In this document: in pieces, positions 18,355 to 28,171 of the stretch
Layout: the number at the start of each line of letters is the position of its first letter
Position numbering within the stretch: the first letter of the stretch is position 1
DNA from: Lentzea pudingi
GTDB lineage: Bacteria; Actinomycetota; Actinomycetes; Mycobacteriales; Pseudonocardiaceae
Direction: 5' to 3'
Assembly: GCF_014646255.1 (NCBI RefSeq)
Contig: NZ_BMNC01000001.1
Coordinates: 124,001 to 188,000, forward strand
DNA length: 64,000 nt
Notes under the pieces: generated by a model
The model's input: the letters and a program-made list of their open reading frames with translations, nothing else
Databases searched by the model: none
What the model was told of the DNA's origin: nothing
Made by a program: the position numbers and the translations under genes

Positions 18355-21129
18355 CTAGGCGGGCGACAGCACGACGGGCAGGGCGCTGATGCGGCGGATG
18401 ATCCAGTCGGACTCCCACCGCACCTCGCTCGTCGTGCTCAGGCGGGCGTGCGGGAAGCGGGTGAGGAACGCGCCGAGGGCGATCCTGGCCTCCAGCCGGG
18501 CCAGGGGCGCGCCGAGGCACAGGTGCCGGCCGAGACCGAAGCTGACGTTGTCGCCCCCGGTCCCGGGCGCGAACTCGTCCCCGGCGGTGCGGTGCGGACA
18601 GCGGTTGGCCGAGGCGAGGTTCACCTGCACCGGCGCGCTCTTCGGGATCAGGTAGCCGCCCAGTTCGACGTCCTCGGTGGCGAACCGCCAGGTCGCGTGC
18701 GGCAGCGGCGGCTGCACGCGCAGGGTCTCCTCGACCCAGTCGCTGATCTCGGTGTCGGTGCGGGGACGTTCGGCGGGCGGCCGGCGCAGCGCCTCGTGGA
18801 TGGAGGAGGCGATCAGGCTCGCCGTCGACTCGTAGCCCGCCATGATCAGGCCCGTCGTCCACGTCACGACCTCGTTGAGGCTGACCGAGTCCTCGGCCCG
18901 CGCCGCCAGCAGGTCGGTGACGAACCCCTGCTCCAGCACGTTCCCCTCGGCGGCCCACCGCGCGACCGTGCCGGCGAGTCCGCCCACCCCGGCGGCGCGC
19001 TCGTCCTGGTCCTGCGAGTAGATGATGTCGTCGGTGACCTCGCGCAGCGCGGGCCTCAGGTGCGGTGGCACGCCGATCAGCTCGCTGAAGAACCCCAGCG
19101 GCAGCGGGAAGGTGAAGCGGTCGACGAGGTTGATCTCGCCTTCCTCCGCCGCGAGGTCGTCGAGCAGCCCGTCGGCGAGCTTCGTGATCCGTTCTCCCCA
19201 CTCGCCGAGTTTGCGGGGCGTGAAGAACTTCGCGTGCAGGCGCCGGATCCGGGTGTGCTCCGCGCCCTCGCTCATCACCATGGCCTTGGCGACCTCGGCG
19301 CGGGGCTGGGCGCCGAGCATCGCGCCGGGGATCCGCATCCACTCCGGTGCGAGCGCCATGTCCTTGCTGAGCCGGGGGTCCAGCAACGCGGCGCGGGCGA
19401 GGTCCGGGTCGCACACCACCCAGTTCGTGCCGCCGAAGTAGTCGACGGTGACGACCGGCGCGACCCGGCCCGCCGCCAGCACCGCGGGCAGCGAGTCGAC
19501 GGAGGCGGGCGTCGTGGGCATCTCGGCCAGGGGTGCCCGCAGCGCGGCTCCGCGCACCGTGTCGGCGAGCGTCGCCGGGTCGTCCGGAAGCGCGTCACCC
19601 CGCCACGCCACGTGGCCGTCCGGGCGGACCAGGACGAAGGTGCGGTCGTAGAGCTTGGCCAGTTCGTCGTCGTCGCTGTGGTGCACGCTCAGGGGCACAC
19701 CGCGTTCGGCGAACGCGGCCTCGAAACGCGCGAGCCGGTCGTCCGCGCCGAACCGGAGCAGGACGAAGCCGAGCCCGAAGAGGTCCAAAGTGGACGTCGT
19801 GGCGTCCCACCACGCGTGCGCCGCCCGCCTGCCCGGTTCGCCGCCGGGCCGCCACGCCGCGTCCACGGTGATGTCCTTCGACTGACCGGGGTCGTCGACG
19901 ATCACCGGCGAGCGGGAGCGGAGTCCGAAGTGGATCTCCGGAGCGTCGAACTCGCGGTGCGCGCCGCTCGACGCGAGCCGTTCGGCCATGGCCCTGCGGG
20001 CTTCCTCGCCGTCGGGGCCGTCGAGGTCGATCTCCTGCGGGACCTCGCGCTCCATCGTGCGCCGCAGGTTCGTGTTGGCCTCGCGCAGGCTCTCCTCGGC
20101 GATCGGCCGGCGTTCTGCCTCGTAGCTGTCGAGCAGGCCCGGACCGGCCCAGCCGTCGAGGGTGGCGGCGATCTTCCAGCCCAGGTCAGCCGCGTCGGCG
20201 ATGCCTGTGTTGAGGCCGAAACCGCCGGAGGGGGACAGGGTGTGCGCGGCGTCGCCCGCGAGGAACACGCGGCCGTGCCGGTAGCGGTCGGCGACGCGGT
20301 GGGTGAGGTGCCAGTCGCCGTCGCTCAGCACCTCGATCGGCGTCTCGAACGCGATCGCGTCGCGGATCAACGAGAGCGCGTCGGCTCGTTCCGCGTGCTC
20401 GTCCTCGACGCCGACGACCATGTTGAACAACGCGTCGCCGTCCAGGGACCGCAACGGGAAGCGCAGCACCGGCGAGCGGACGAGGAAGTGCACCAGCGCG
20501 GTGTCGTCGCCGAGCCGGGCCCGCAGTTCCGGGGCGCGGAACAGGACGTTGCGGAAGATCTGGGGCTGGAACCGCGCGGGGGAGTCGATGCCGCACGCCT
20601 GCCGGATCGGGGACGACGCGCCGTCGCACGCGACCAGGTACCGCGCCCGGACCTCCTTCCGCGCACCGGTGTCCAGATCGGTGAGCACGGCGTGCACGTG
20701 GTCGCCGGTCTGCGTCACGTCGCTGAGCGAGGTCCGCAGCCGCAACGGTGCGCCGGTCGCCCTGGCCAGCACGGGGTTGAGCCAGTGCGCCGGGCAGATC
20801 TGGTCGGGTTCCGGGGTGTGCTGGAAGACCGGGCGGTCCGCGGCCGTGCCCCGCCGGTAGCGGTGCAGCTCGTGACCGCCGATCTTGGTCACCCAGGCGA
20901 TGTCCAGCGGGTGGTCCGACGGCCAGCCCGCGTCGCGGATCGCGTCCGCGATTCCCCAGCGCCGGAACAGTTCCATCGAACGCGGACCGATCGTGCTCAC
21001 CTTGGGGTGGCGGACGGTGCCGTCACCGGCCTCGGCCACCACGCAGCTGATCCCGCGGTACGTCAGGTCGATCGCCAGCGCCATCCCGACCGGGCCACCA
21101 CCCGCGACCAGCACGTCGGTCTGTTCCAT
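18355..21129 (-). CDS. staC: StaC-type flavin monooxygenase fused to a cytochrome P450
   Basis: One continuous frame of 924 residues. Residues 1 to ~529 align with RebC/StaC: FAD motif VLVAGGGPVGMALAIDL, GPRSMELFRRWG, and FLAGDAAHTLSPSGGFGLNT. Compared with RebC from memory, V213 and N236 stand where RebC has F216 and R239, the pair associated with StaC-type flow to the single-lactam aglycone K252c. After a short linker, residues ~545-924 form a complete P450: I-helix AGYESTAS (764-771), ExxR E801-R804, and heme motif FGLGRHLCLGAP with C871. This P450 is a paralogue of StaN at 34368-35591 (VELGGYLIPKSAPVQVN and RLEARIALGAFLTRFP versus matching StaN stretches). StaC proteins normally end near residue 529. 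The fusion is the oddest feature of the cluster. Confidence 0.92.
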   Translation of the reverse strand: MEQTDVLVAGGGPVGMALAIDLTYRGISCVVAEAGDGTVRHPKVSTIGPRSMELFRRWGIADAIRDAGWPSDHPLDIAWVTKIGGHELHRYRRGTAADRPVFQHTPEPDQICPAHWLNPVLARATGAPLRLRTSLSDVTQTGDHVHAVLTDLDTGARKEVRARYLVACDGASSPIRQACGIDSPARFQPQIFRNVLFRAPELRARLGDDTALVHFLVRSPVLRFPLRSLDGDALFNMVVGVEDEHAERADALSLIRDAIAFETPIEVLSDGDWHLTHRVADRYRHGRVFLAGDAAHTLSPSGGFGLNTGIADAADLGWKIAATLDGWAGPGLLDSYEAERRPIAEESLREANTNLRRTMEREVPQEIDLDGPDGEEARRAMAERLASSGAHREFDAPEIHFGLRSRSPVIVDDPGQSKDITVDAAWRPGGEPGRRAAHAWWDATTSTLDLFGLGFVLLRFGADDRLARFEAAFAERGVPLSVHHSDDDELAKLYDRTFVLVRPDGHVAWRGDALPDDPATLADTVRGAALRAPLAEMPTTPASVDSLPAVLAAGRVAPVVTVDYFGGTNWVVCDPDLARAALLDPRLSKDMALAPEWMRIPGAMLGAQPRAEVAKAMVMSEGAEHTRIRRLHAKFFTPRKLGEWGERITKLADGLLDDLAAEEGEINLVDRFTFPLPLGFFSELIGVPPHLRPALREVTDDIIYSQDQDERAAGVGGLAGTVARWAAEGNVLEQGFVTDLLAARAEDSVSLNEVVTWTTGLIMAGYESTASLIASSIHEALRRPPAERPRTDTEISDWVEETLRVQPPLPHATWRFATEDVELGGYLIPKSAPVQVNLASANRCPHRTAGDEFAPGTGGDNVSFGLGRHLCLGAPLARLEARIALGAFLTRFPHARLSTTSEVRWESDWIIRRISALPVVLSPA

Positions 21130-21157
21130 CGTGTCCGCGCCTTTCGTTGCAGGAGAG

Positions 21158-21183
21158 GGCAGGGCGGCCGGGGCCGCCCTGCC
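21158..21183 (-). terminator. Hairpin between staMB and the staC fusion
   Basis: GGCAGGGCGGC (21158-21168) pairs perfectly with GCCGCCCTGCC (21173-21183) around a four-base loop, 12 bases past the staMB stop. There is no T-tract. It may partly end the long sta transcript, giving lower or separate expression of the staC fusion and the O-methyltransferase. Confidence 0.55.
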
Positions 21184-21195
21184 GGGTCGGTGCGT

Positions 21196-22029
21196 TCAGG
21201 GACGGACCGCGACGGCCAGCAGGCAGCCGAAGTCGTCGGCGCCGGTCAGGTCACCCGGCTTGAAGGCGTCCTCGTCGAACGCGAAGTTGCCCTCGTCCAT
21301 CGCCACGGGCCGGTCCTCGAAGCCGCCCAGCTTCTCGATCTCGTCCGCGAGGCGCAGCGTGCTCTGCTCGGTGATGTCGAGGATGCTGTGCAGCCGCAGG
21401 CCCGCCCGGTGCAGCATCGGCACGTAGTCGTCGATGTCGGCCGTGGTGCACATGAGGTCGCGGCAGAACTTGTCGATGCCGGGGCTGCGGACCTCCTTGT
21501 GCGGGTAGCGGTCGAAGATGTCGGTCAGCACGACCCGGCCGCCGGGCTTGAGGACGCGGAAGATCTCGCGGAAGACCCGGTCCCGGTCGGGGATGTGGCA
21601 GATCGACTCCAGCGCCATCACCGCGTCGAACGAGCCGTCGCGGAACGGCAGGTCCAGCGCGTCGGCGTGCTCGAAGACCGCCCTGGCGGCGAGGCCCCTC
21701 TCGGCGCTGAGCTTGTTGGCGGTCTTGACCTGCTCCGCACTGATGCTCACGCCGGTGACCCGCGCACCGGTCTTCCCCGCGAGCCGCAGGCCGGGACCAC
21801 CGACACCGCAGCCCAGGTCGAGCACGTGGGACGACTCGCCGACCTGGAGGTGCTCGATGAACACGTCCGTGAGCCGGTCCATCGCCTCGTCGATCGTGGC
21901 CGTGGAGTCGGGCGAGTCCCAGTAACCGATGTGCACGTTGGTGTTGAAGCTGCCGTCGCGCATCGCGCTCAGGGTCAGCTTGTCGTAGAGCGCGCCGACT
22001 TCGTGCGGCTGCGGGAGGGTCTGGGTCAT
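21196..22029 (-). CDS. staMB: StaMB-like sugar methyltransferase
   Basis: The protein has 277 residues from the ATG at 22029 (AGGAGAAAG site upstream). It is a class I SAM methyltransferase related to RebM: FNTNVHIGYWDSPD, HVLDLGCGVGGPGLRLAGKT (SAM motif I), VTGVSISAEQVKTANKL, FDAVMALESICHIPDRDRVF and VLKPGGRVVLTDIF. By position (after staE, before staC) it matches staMB, the 4'-O-methyltransferase of staurosporine that acts on the sugar hydroxyl. The N- or O-specificity assignment rests on gene order, since both sta methyltransferases are related. Confidence 0.82.
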   Translation of the reverse strand: MTQTLPQPHEVGALYDKLTLSAMRDGSFNTNVHIGYWDSPDSTATIDEAMDRLTDVFIEHLQVGESSHVLDLGCGVGGPGLRLAGKTGARVTGVSISAEQVKTANKLSAERGLAARAVFEHADALDLPFRDGSFDAVMALESICHIPDRDRVFREIFRVLKPGGRVVLTDIFDRYPHKEVRSPGIDKFCRDLMCTTADIDDYVPMLHRAGLRLHSILDITEQSTLRLADEIEKLGGFEDRPVAMDEGNFAFDEDAFKPGDLTGADDFGCLLAVAVRP

Positions 22030-22049
22030 GACTGGCTTTCTCCTGGGTG

Positions 22050-22664
22050 TCAGAGGGAGACGGGCTGCGTGAGGTCCTGCTCGATCCGCCGGCAGAGTTC
22101 GTAGTCGGGCAGCAGGCCCTCGGCCTTCGCCTGGGCTAGGCGGATCGCCACACCGTCCCTTTCGGACAGGATCGGCGGGACGTCCTTCGGGACGGGCAGT
22201 CCGAGGGCCGGGTCGAGGACGTCGAGGGCGAGCTCGTTGGCCGCCACGTAGCTGCTCGACACCATGTACGACATCACGGTGTTGTCCTCGAGAGCGATGA
22301 ACGCGTGCCCCACGCCGACCGGGAAGTACAGGGTGCGGTGGTGGTTCTGGTCCATCAGCACCGAGTCCCACCGGCCGAACGTCGGCGAGCCCACCCGGAT
22401 GTCGACGACGATGTCGATCGCCGCGCCGGCCGCGCAGTAGACGTACTTCGCACAGCCGGGGGGAGTCGTCGTGTAGTGGATGCCCCGGACCACCCCGCGG
22501 GCCGACACGCTGTGGTTCGTCTGCCGCACCGGGAAGAGCGGGGCGCCGTGCGCCTGGGCGAACGCGGACTCCTGGAACGGGGAGAGGAACCGGCCCCGTT
22601 CGTCGCCGAACACCTGCGGGGTGAACTCCAGCGCGCCTTCGACTGCGAGCGTGCGGACTTTCAT
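22050..22664 (-). CDS. staE: dTDP-4-keto-6-deoxyhexose epimerase (RmlC-like)
   Basis: The protein has 204 residues with the cupin of RmlC: the general base H63 in RGVVRGIHYTTTPPGCAKYV, FGRWDSVLMDQNHHRTLYFP, VGHAFIALEDNTVMSYMVSS (Y132 as probable acid). It inverts C3 and/or C5 of the dTDP-4-keto sugar to give the L-configured sugar of staurosporine. In staurosporine clusters this is StaE, and only 5-epimerisation would be needed. An AGGAG site precedes the ATG. It sits 16 bases after staI in the sugar part of the operon. Confidence 0.92.
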   Translation of the reverse strand: MKVRTLAVEGALEFTPQVFGDERGRFLSPFQESAFAQAHGAPLFPVRQTNHSVSARGVVRGIHYTTTPPGCAKYVYCAAGAAIDIVVDIRVGSPTFGRWDSVLMDQNHHRTLYFPVGVGHAFIALEDNTVMSYMVSSSYVAANELALDVLDPALGLPVPKDVPPILSERDGVAIRLAQAKAEGLLPDYELCRRIEQDLTQPVSL

Positions 22665-22680
22665 GGGGGCTCCTGCGATC

Positions 22681-23790
22681 TCAGAGCGTGGCCAGGACCT
22701 GGCGCAGCGCGTGGATGACCTTGTCCTGCAGGTCCGGGGACAGCGACGGGTACATCGGCAGCGAGAAGATCTCGCCGGCCAGGGCCTCGGTGACGGGCAA
22801 CGAGCCGGTGCGTTCGGCGAGGTGGGCGAAGCCGCTCATCGTGTGCACGGGCCACGGGTAGCTGATGTTCAGGTGGATGTCGTACGACTTGAGGCGTTCG
22901 ATGATCTCGTCGCGCTTCGGATGCCTCACGACGTAGACGTAGTAGACGTGCTCGTTGCCGTCGTTCGTCGTGGGCAGCCTGAGGTCGGTGTCCTGCAAGC
23001 CTTCCTCGTACCGGCGTGCCACGGCCTGCCGTCCGGCGACGTAGGTGTCGAGCCGGGTCAGCTTGCGCCGCAGGATCTCCGCCTGGACCTCGTCGAGGCG
23101 GCTGTTGTGCGCCGGCGTCTGGACCGTGTAGTAGATCTTGTCCATGCCGTAGTAGCGCAGCCTCCGCAGCTGGGCGGCCACGGTGTCGTGCGGGGTCAGC
23201 ACCGCGCCGCCGTCGCCGTACGCGCCGAGGACCTTGGTGGGGTAGAAGGAGAACGCCGCCACGTCACCGGCCGAGCCGGCGATCCTGCCGTGCTGACGGG
23301 CGCCGTGCGCCTGCGCGCAGTCCTCCAGCACGCTCAGGCCGTGCTTGTCCGCGATCGCCTTCACCGCGGCCATGTCCACGCACTGCCCGTAGAGGTGCAC
23401 GGGCACGATGCACCGGGTGCGCTCGGTGATCTTCGCTTCGACCTGCGTGGTGTCCATGAGGAAGTCCTCCTCGCGGACGTCGACGAACACCGGCGTGGCG
23501 CCCGCGTTGTGGATCGCGATCACGGTCGGCGCCGCGGTGTTCGACACCGTGATCACCTCGTCGCCCGGGCCGACGCCGAGCGCCTGGAGGCCGAGGGTGA
23601 TCGCGTTCGTGCCGTTGTCGACGCCGACGCAGTGCGCGAGGCCGTGGTAGGCGGCGAACTCCTCCTCGAACCCCTGCACGCTCGCGCCGAGCACGAGCTG
23701 CCCGGAGTTGAACACCTTCTCGACGGCGTCGAGGATGTCGGCCCGTTCGTTCTGGTACTCGAGCAGGTAGTCCCACACGCGCGTGGTCAT
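22681..23790 (-). CDS. staI: dTDP-keto-sugar aminotransferase (DegT/DnrJ/EryC1 family)
   Basis: The protein has 369 residues. Visible are [40 protein letters not shown], the PLP-stacking/Asp region [10 protein letters not shown] (D157) and the PLP lysine K186 in [20 protein letters not shown]. Sequence style matches 3-aminotransferases such as DesV/TylB that use Glu or Gln as amino donor. In staurosporine it would add the sugar nitrogen later methylated by StaMA. Its ATG overlaps the stop of staK by four bases. Confidence 0.92.
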   Translation of the reverse strand: MTTRVWDYLLEYQNERADILDAVEKVFNSGQLVLGASVQGFEEEFAAYHGLAHCVGVDNGTNAITLGLQALGVGPGDEVITVSNTAAPTVIAIHNAGATPVFVDVREEDFLMDTTQVEAKITERTRCIVPVHLYGQCVDMAAVKAIADKHGLSVLEDCAQAHGARQHGRIAGSAGDVAAFSFYPTKVLGAYGDGGAVLTPHDTVAAQLRRLRYYGMDKIYYTVQTPAHNSRLDEVQAEILRRKLTRLDTYVAGRQAVARRYEEGLQDTDLRLPTTNDGNEHVYYVYVVRHPKRDEIIERLKSYDIHLNISYPWPVHTMSGFAHLAERTGSLPVTEALAGEIFSLPMYPSLSPDLQDKVIHALRQVLATL

Positions 23791-24728
23791 GGGCGAGCCT
23801 TTCGGGCGAGAGCTGCGACGGTTCGGTGGATCCCTTCCCCCAGCGGGATCTCCGGGCGCCAGCCGGTGACGGCACGGAACGCCGAGGAGTCGATCGTCAC
23901 GCTGCGGAAGTCGGTCACGGGGGCGTGCGAGGGTGCCTGGACCGAGGTGACCTCGACCGGCGGCGCCCCGGTGTGCTCGGAGGTGATGCCGGAGATCAGC
24001 CGGAACACGTCACCGAGAGCGTCGCCCCGGCCGGCGCCGAGCAGCCAGTGCCTGCCGGCCAACGCGTCGGCGTGTTCCAGAGCGGCGGCGAACGCGACGG
24101 CGATGTCGTCGACGTGGACCAGATCACGACGCACCGTGCCGTCGTGCCACATCGTCAGCGGCTGGCCGTCGAGCGCCCTGTTCACCATCGCGGACACGAC
24201 ACCCCGGTCGTGGCCACCGCCGGGCGTGCTCTCCCCGAAGACGGTCGGCAGGCGCAGGCTGACGCCGCGCACCCGGCTTTCCCTCAGCAGCAGTCGTTCC
24301 GCGCGCAGCTTCTGCCGGTCGTACGCGGTCTCGGGCCTGTCCGGTTCGGTGCCGTTCAGCGGTTCCCGTTGCGGCACACCGACCTGGGACGCGGCACCGC
24401 CGTAGACGAGCACCACGTCGTCACCCAGCAGCTCCAGGAGATCCGCCATGACACCGACGTTCACGCGCTCCGCGGAGCCCTCCTCGGCCGCGCGCCAGCC
24501 GCCGTCGCCGAGCAGCAGGTAGACCACGGCGTCCGAGCCCTCGACCGCGTTCGCGAGCGCGTCGCGGTCGGTCAGGTCGGCGGTGACGACCTCGACCTGG
24601 GCCGGACCGGGCGGCACCTCGGCCGGTTTGCGCGCGACGGCACGCAGGTGGATCTCCTGGCGTGCCAGGGTTCTCAGCACGGCCGAGCCGATGAAGCCCG
24701 TCGCGCCGAGCACGGTCACCGTTGCCAT
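23787..24728 (-). CDS. staK: dTDP-4-keto-sugar reductase (NAD-dependent epimerase/SDR family)
   Basis: The protein has 313 residues from the ATG at 24728, which overlaps the staJ stop (ATGA). It has the Rossmann start [40 protein letters not shown], the catalytic YDRQK (from [15 protein letters not shown]) and [20 protein letters not shown]. It belongs to the 4-ketoreductases of deoxysugar pathways. In staurosporine biosynthesis StaK reduces the 4-keto group of the dTDP sugar. The placement between staJ and staI repeats the known sta order. Confidence 0.88.
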   Translation of the reverse strand: MATVTVLGATGFIGSAVLRTLARQEIHLRAVARKPAEVPPGPAQVEVVTADLTDRDALANAVEGSDAVVYLLLGDGGWRAAEEGSAERVNVGVMADLLELLGDDVVLVYGGAASQVGVPQREPLNGTEPDRPETAYDRQKLRAERLLLRESRVRGVSLRLPTVFGESTPGGGHDRGVVSAMVNRALDGQPLTMWHDGTVRRDLVHVDDIAVAFAAALEHADALAGRHWLLGAGRGDALGDVFRLISGITSEHTGAPPVEVTSVQAPSHAPVTDFRSVTIDSSAFRAVTGWRPEIPLGEGIHRTVAALARKARP

Positions 24729-26143
24729 CACACGACTCCCCGAGGCCAGGCGGAGGCGGCGTTCAGGCACGCCAGCAGCGTGCGCGCCTCCACGTTGAGG
24801 TAATGGCCGTGCCGCGCCAGCGTGGTGAGCTGCGCGGGCGTCGCCCAGACGAAGCCGCGCGGTGGTTCGGAAGGCACCTGCGCGTCGGCCTCGACGATCA
24901 GGTAGCGGCACCGGGTGTTCAGGAACCGGCCGCCCTCCTCGGAATGCACGGCCTCGTAACGGATGCGCTCACCGGCCTGGAGCACCACGTCGAGGAACGC
25001 GGGACGCTGAGAGGCAGGGAGGTGCTCGTAGTTGCGCGGCGTGCACTGCACGGTGGGCGCCAGCTCGACGGTGTCGAGGAAGCCGCCGTCGGCGCGGGCG
25101 TGCACCAGCACGTGCCGCACACCACCGAAATCACGCACCAGGAACGCCGAGACACCCATGTCGACCGACTCCAGCAACGGCTGGGTCCAGCTGACCCGCT
25201 CCCGGTTGCTGCCCCGCACGGCGACGGCCACGACCTTGAAGTACCGGCCGTCCTCGTGCTCGACGGCGTCGGGCCCGCGCTTCCAGCCCTCCACCGACGC
25301 CAGCGGGATGCGCGTGGTCCGCACGTCGTGGCGCGCCCGTTCGCCGGTGAACCACGACAGCAGCTGGACGTCCGAGTGCAACGCGCCGGGATTCGGGTCG
25401 TAGTAGGGAAGACAGGACAGAACGCTGCGCGCGTTCATGTTCACCGTCTCGTCCTCGTGCAGCAGCTCCGCGATCTGCCCGAGCGTGAGCCAGCGGAAGT
25501 CCTCGTCCTGAGCGATGTCCGCGCTCGTCTCGACGATCATGTTGCGGTTGGACTTGCGGAAGAACCACGAACCCTGCTCGGCCTGCAGGACGTCCACGAC
25601 GACCTGCTCGCGGTCGAGGTCCGCGAAGTGCTCCAGCAGCTTCACGCTCGACCCGCCGTGCGCGCCGGTGTAGTTGCTGCGGGTCGCCTGGACGGTGGGG
25701 GAGAGCTGCACCAGGTTCGGGTTGCCGGGCTCCATCTTGGCCTGCATCAGGAAGTGCAGGACGCCGTCGATCTCCTTGCACAGGATGCCCAGGATGCCGA
25801 CCTCGGGCTGCCTGATGACCGGCTGCTGCCACTCGCGGTAGGGGCCGTCGCCGTGCGGGCCGTCGTGTTCGACCACGTGCAGGCCCTCGATCGTGAAGAA
25901 TCGGCCGCTGGCGTGCGCGAGGTCGCCGGTGGACGGCACGAAGTGCCACTGGTCGAGGTCGGCGAACGGGACGCGTTCGACGGTGAGGACGTTGGCGTGG
26001 CGCCGTTGCGCGAGCCAGGCCCGGACGTCCTCGGTGCGCATGTGCGCGCCCTGGCGGGTCGCGGCGGACAGGGCGATGCGGTGCAGGTGGGAGGCGTTCC
26101 CGCGGGTGCGCAGGGTCGTGGGCGGGTTGAGCTGGGCCGTCAT
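24728..26143 (-). CDS. staJ: NDP-hexose 2,3-dehydratase
   Basis: The protein has 471 residues from the ATG at 26143, preceded at eight bases by GGGGAG. A GTG nine bases upstream is too close to that site. The family (PF03559) is built from two homologous halves, visible here as paired stretches WLAQRRHANVLTVERVPFAD ... GRFFTIEGLHVVEHDG and LSWFTGERARHDVRTTRIPL ... GRYFKVVAVAVRGSNR. It removes the C2 hydroxyl of dTDP-4-keto-6-deoxyglucose to form the 2-deoxy intermediate. Length is normal. It lies 15 bases after staMA. Confidence 0.93.
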   Translation of the reverse strand: MTAQLNPPTTLRTRGNASHLHRIALSAATRQGAHMRTEDVRAWLAQRRHANVLTVERVPFADLDQWHFVPSTGDLAHASGRFFTIEGLHVVEHDGPHGDGPYREWQQPVIRQPEVGILGILCKEIDGVLHFLMQAKMEPGNPNLVQLSPTVQATRSNYTGAHGGSSVKLLEHFADLDREQVVVDVLQAEQGSWFFRKSNRNMIVETSADIAQDEDFRWLTLGQIAELLHEDETVNMNARSVLSCLPYYDPNPGALHSDVQLLSWFTGERARHDVRTTRIPLASVEGWKRGPDAVEHEDGRYFKVVAVAVRGSNRERVSWTQPLLESVDMGVSAFLVRDFGGVRHVLVHARADGGFLDTVELAPTVQCTPRNYEHLPASQRPAFLDVVLQAGERIRYEAVHSEEGGRFLNTRCRYLIVEADAQVPSEPPRGFVWATPAQLTTLARHGHYLNVEARTLLACLNAASAWPRGVV

Positions 26144-26158
26144 GGCGAGCACTCCCCT

Positions 26159-26968
26159 CTACGGCCGCTGCGCGGTGATCAGGACGTAGCCGCTGCTCGG
26201 GTTCTCCCCGAACGCCGCCATGAGCTCGGCCGCCGTGATGATGTCCGCGGCGGCGAAGGGCGGTGCCGTGTCGGCGATCCGCCGGAACGCCTCGGCCGCC
26301 TGCGCGTAGCTGGGCCGCACGTTCTCACCGATGTCGAGCAGCTCCACCAGGTCCCAGCCGGCCTTCTCCAGACCCGCCCGGTGCTCCTGCTCCGAGTTGA
26401 TCCCGGCGATCTCCAGCGTGCGGACCATCCCGGCCAGCACCGCCTCGCCCGCACCGGTGAACGGCTCGCGCTGGCACAGGTCCGCGACGACCAGCCGTCC
26501 GCCGGGCCGGACGAACCGGCGCAACCGCGCCAGAGCCGCCGCCTGGTCGGACAGGTGCAGCAACGACTCGATCGCGAAGACGGCGTCGAACGTGCCGAGG
26601 TCGTCGGGCAGGGAGGCGGCGTCCGCGAGCCGGAACGCGACGCGCTCGGAGCCCGCCGCGAGCTCGGTCGCGCGGTCCACCTCCTGCTGCGACACCGTGA
26701 TGCCGGTGACGTGCACGTCGTGGGTCTCGGCGATGCGCATGGCCGGAAAACCGTTGCCACAGCCCACGTCGAGCACTCGGTCACCGGGGCGCAGGGCGAG
26801 TCGTTCGGCCACCAGGTCGGTGAGCCGGTCGGTCGCCGCCGCCATCGGCACGTGCTCGGCGCCCGAGTCCCAGTAGCCGGCGTGGATGTTGCCGCCCAGT
26901 GCCTCGGTCGTACCGGCCTGCGCGAACTGGTCGTACTTGCCGCCGACGGCGTCGGTCTGCGATGTCAC
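26159..26968 (-). CDS. staMA: StaMA/RebM-like sugar methyltransferase
   Basis: The protein has 269 residues from a GTG that overlaps the staP stop (GTGA). It has class I SAM features: [60 protein letters not shown] and the ending [12 protein letters not shown], close to the RebM terminus. By gene order (staP-staMA-staJ) it corresponds to StaMA, which N-methylates the sugar amine. RebM itself is a sugar O-methyltransferase, so the assignment is by position. Confidence 0.82.
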   Translation of the reverse strand: MTSQTDAVGGKYDQFAQAGTTEALGGNIHAGYWDSGAEHVPMAAATDRLTDLVAERLALRPGDRVLDVGCGNGFPAMRIAETHDVHVTGITVSQQEVDRATELAAGSERVAFRLADAASLPDDLGTFDAVFAIESLLHLSDQAAALARLRRFVRPGGRLVVADLCQREPFTGAGEAVLAGMVRTLEIAGINSEQEHRAGLEKAGWDLVELLDIGENVRPSYAQAAEAFRRIADTAPPFAAADIITAAELMAAFGENPSSGYVLITAQRP

Positions 26969-28170
26969 GGGTGCGTCCCTTCCAGGCTGTCGGTCAGGTC
27001 GAGCAGGAGTCGTGCCGGGCCGTGGAAGACCATGTCGGCGGCGTACTCGACGTGGCAGGCCGCGCGTTCCCAGCCGCGCGGGCCGTCCAGCAGCGCGCGC
27101 AGGCCGATCTCCAGCTCGGCGCGGGCGAGGGTCGCGCCGAGGCAGTAGTGGATGCCGATGCCGAACCCGAGGTGCCGGTCCGCGGGCCGGTGCACGTCCA
27201 CGACGTCCGGGCGGGGGAAGCGGGCCGGGTCCCTGTTCGCCGAGCCGAGCAACGCGATCACGCGGCTGCCGGCCGGGATGGCGGTACCGCCGACGACCGC
27301 GTCCTGCCGGGCCCAGCGCGTCACCGCCTGCACCGGCGGGTCGTAGCGGAGCAGCTCCTCCACGGCGGTGGGCACGAGGTCCGGGTGGTCGCGCAGGTCG
27401 GCGACCAGCTCGGGGTGTGCGCGCAAGATCAGCGCTGCCTTGGCCAGCGAGTTGGTCGTGGTCTCGTGTCCCGCGGTCAGGAGATGGACGCAGGTACCGA
27501 CGATGCGTTCAGTGCTGAGCGGGATGCCGGCCATCAACGCGATCAGGTCGCGCTCACCCGGCAACCGTTGCTCTGCCTGGTCTCGGAAGTAGGCGTCGAG
27601 CTCGCGTGCGGCGTCCTCGGCGTCGATGAACCGCGACGAACCCGTGCGGGTGCTGCTGGCTCCCTGCAACGCCACCGCGAGGTCGCGCAGCTGTTCGTGG
27701 TCCTGTGCCGGAACCCCGAGGAGCTCGCAGATCACCATGATCGGGAACGGCGCCGCGAAGCCGCCGACGAGGTCCGCCTCGCCTGCCAGCCGGGAGAGCA
27801 GGTCGTGGGCGATGCGGGCGATGCGGGGGCGCAGCGCGGTGACGACGCCGGCCGAGAACTCCTTCTGCAGCGCCGAACGCAGCCGCGTGTGCTCGGGCGG
27901 GTCGAGGAAGACCAGCCAGTTCTCCACGACGGTGCGCAGCACGGCGAACTCCGGCGGCACCGGCAGCGAGACCGGAATACCGTCCTCGGTGGAGCGTGCC
28001 ACCCGGCCGAAGTCGCGGTCGGACAGCACCTTCACCACGTCGTCGTAGCCGAAGACGTAGAACGCGTCCGCGCCTTCGTGCACGGACCGGGCTTCGCGGT
28101 ACCGGCGGTAGACCGGGTACGGGTCGGCGATGTCGTCCATCGGCCAGCCCTGCAGGCTGAACGGCGTCAT
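26965..28170 (-). CDS. staP: Cytochrome P450, StaP/RebP-like (chromopyrrolic acid C-C coupling)
   Basis: The protein has 401 residues from the ATG at 28170, which directly follows GGGAGGTGAC. An ATG at 28191 would lie inside staD and lacks a site. I-helix AGHETT (233-238), ExxR E272-R275, heme motif [20 protein letters not shown] with C343. It starts [20 protein letters not shown], close to the StaP start as I remember it. StaP oxidatively couples the two indoles of chromopyrrolic acid and, with StaC, gives the indolocarbazole aglycone. Its position between staD and staMA matches the sta order. It is clearly distinct from the StaN-type P450s here. Confidence 0.88.
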   Translation of the reverse strand: MTPFSLQGWPMDDIADPYPVYRRYREARSVHEGADAFYVFGYDDVVKVLSDRDFGRVARSTEDGIPVSLPVPPEFAVLRTVVENWLVFLDPPEHTRLRSALQKEFSAGVVTALRPRIARIAHDLLSRLAGEADLVGGFAAPFPIMVICELLGVPAQDHEQLRDLAVALQGASSTRTGSSRFIDAEDAARELDAYFRDQAEQRLPGERDLIALMAGIPLSTERIVGTCVHLLTAGHETTTNSLAKAALILRAHPELVADLRDHPDLVPTAVEELLRYDPPVQAVTRWARQDAVVGGTAIPAGSRVIALLGSANRDPARFPRPDVVDVHRPADRHLGFGIGIHYCLGATLARAELEIGLRALLDGPRGWERAACHVEYAADMVFHGPARLLLDLTDSLEGTHP

Positions 28171-28171
28171 G

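Noticed and set aside
18355..21129. The staC-P450 fusion as a sequencing frameshift or missed stop
   Set aside because: Both domains are in one frame with a short natural-looking linker and no frame change. A miscalled stop codon remains the only artefact route, noted in the finding.
17959..22104. A very long open frame (1381 codons) on the plus strand, opposite the staC fusion, staMB and the O-methyltransferase
   Set aside because: It is an antisense shadow of high-GC codon use. It has low-complexity Arg/Val/Gly content and no domain, while the opposite strand encodes complete enzymes.
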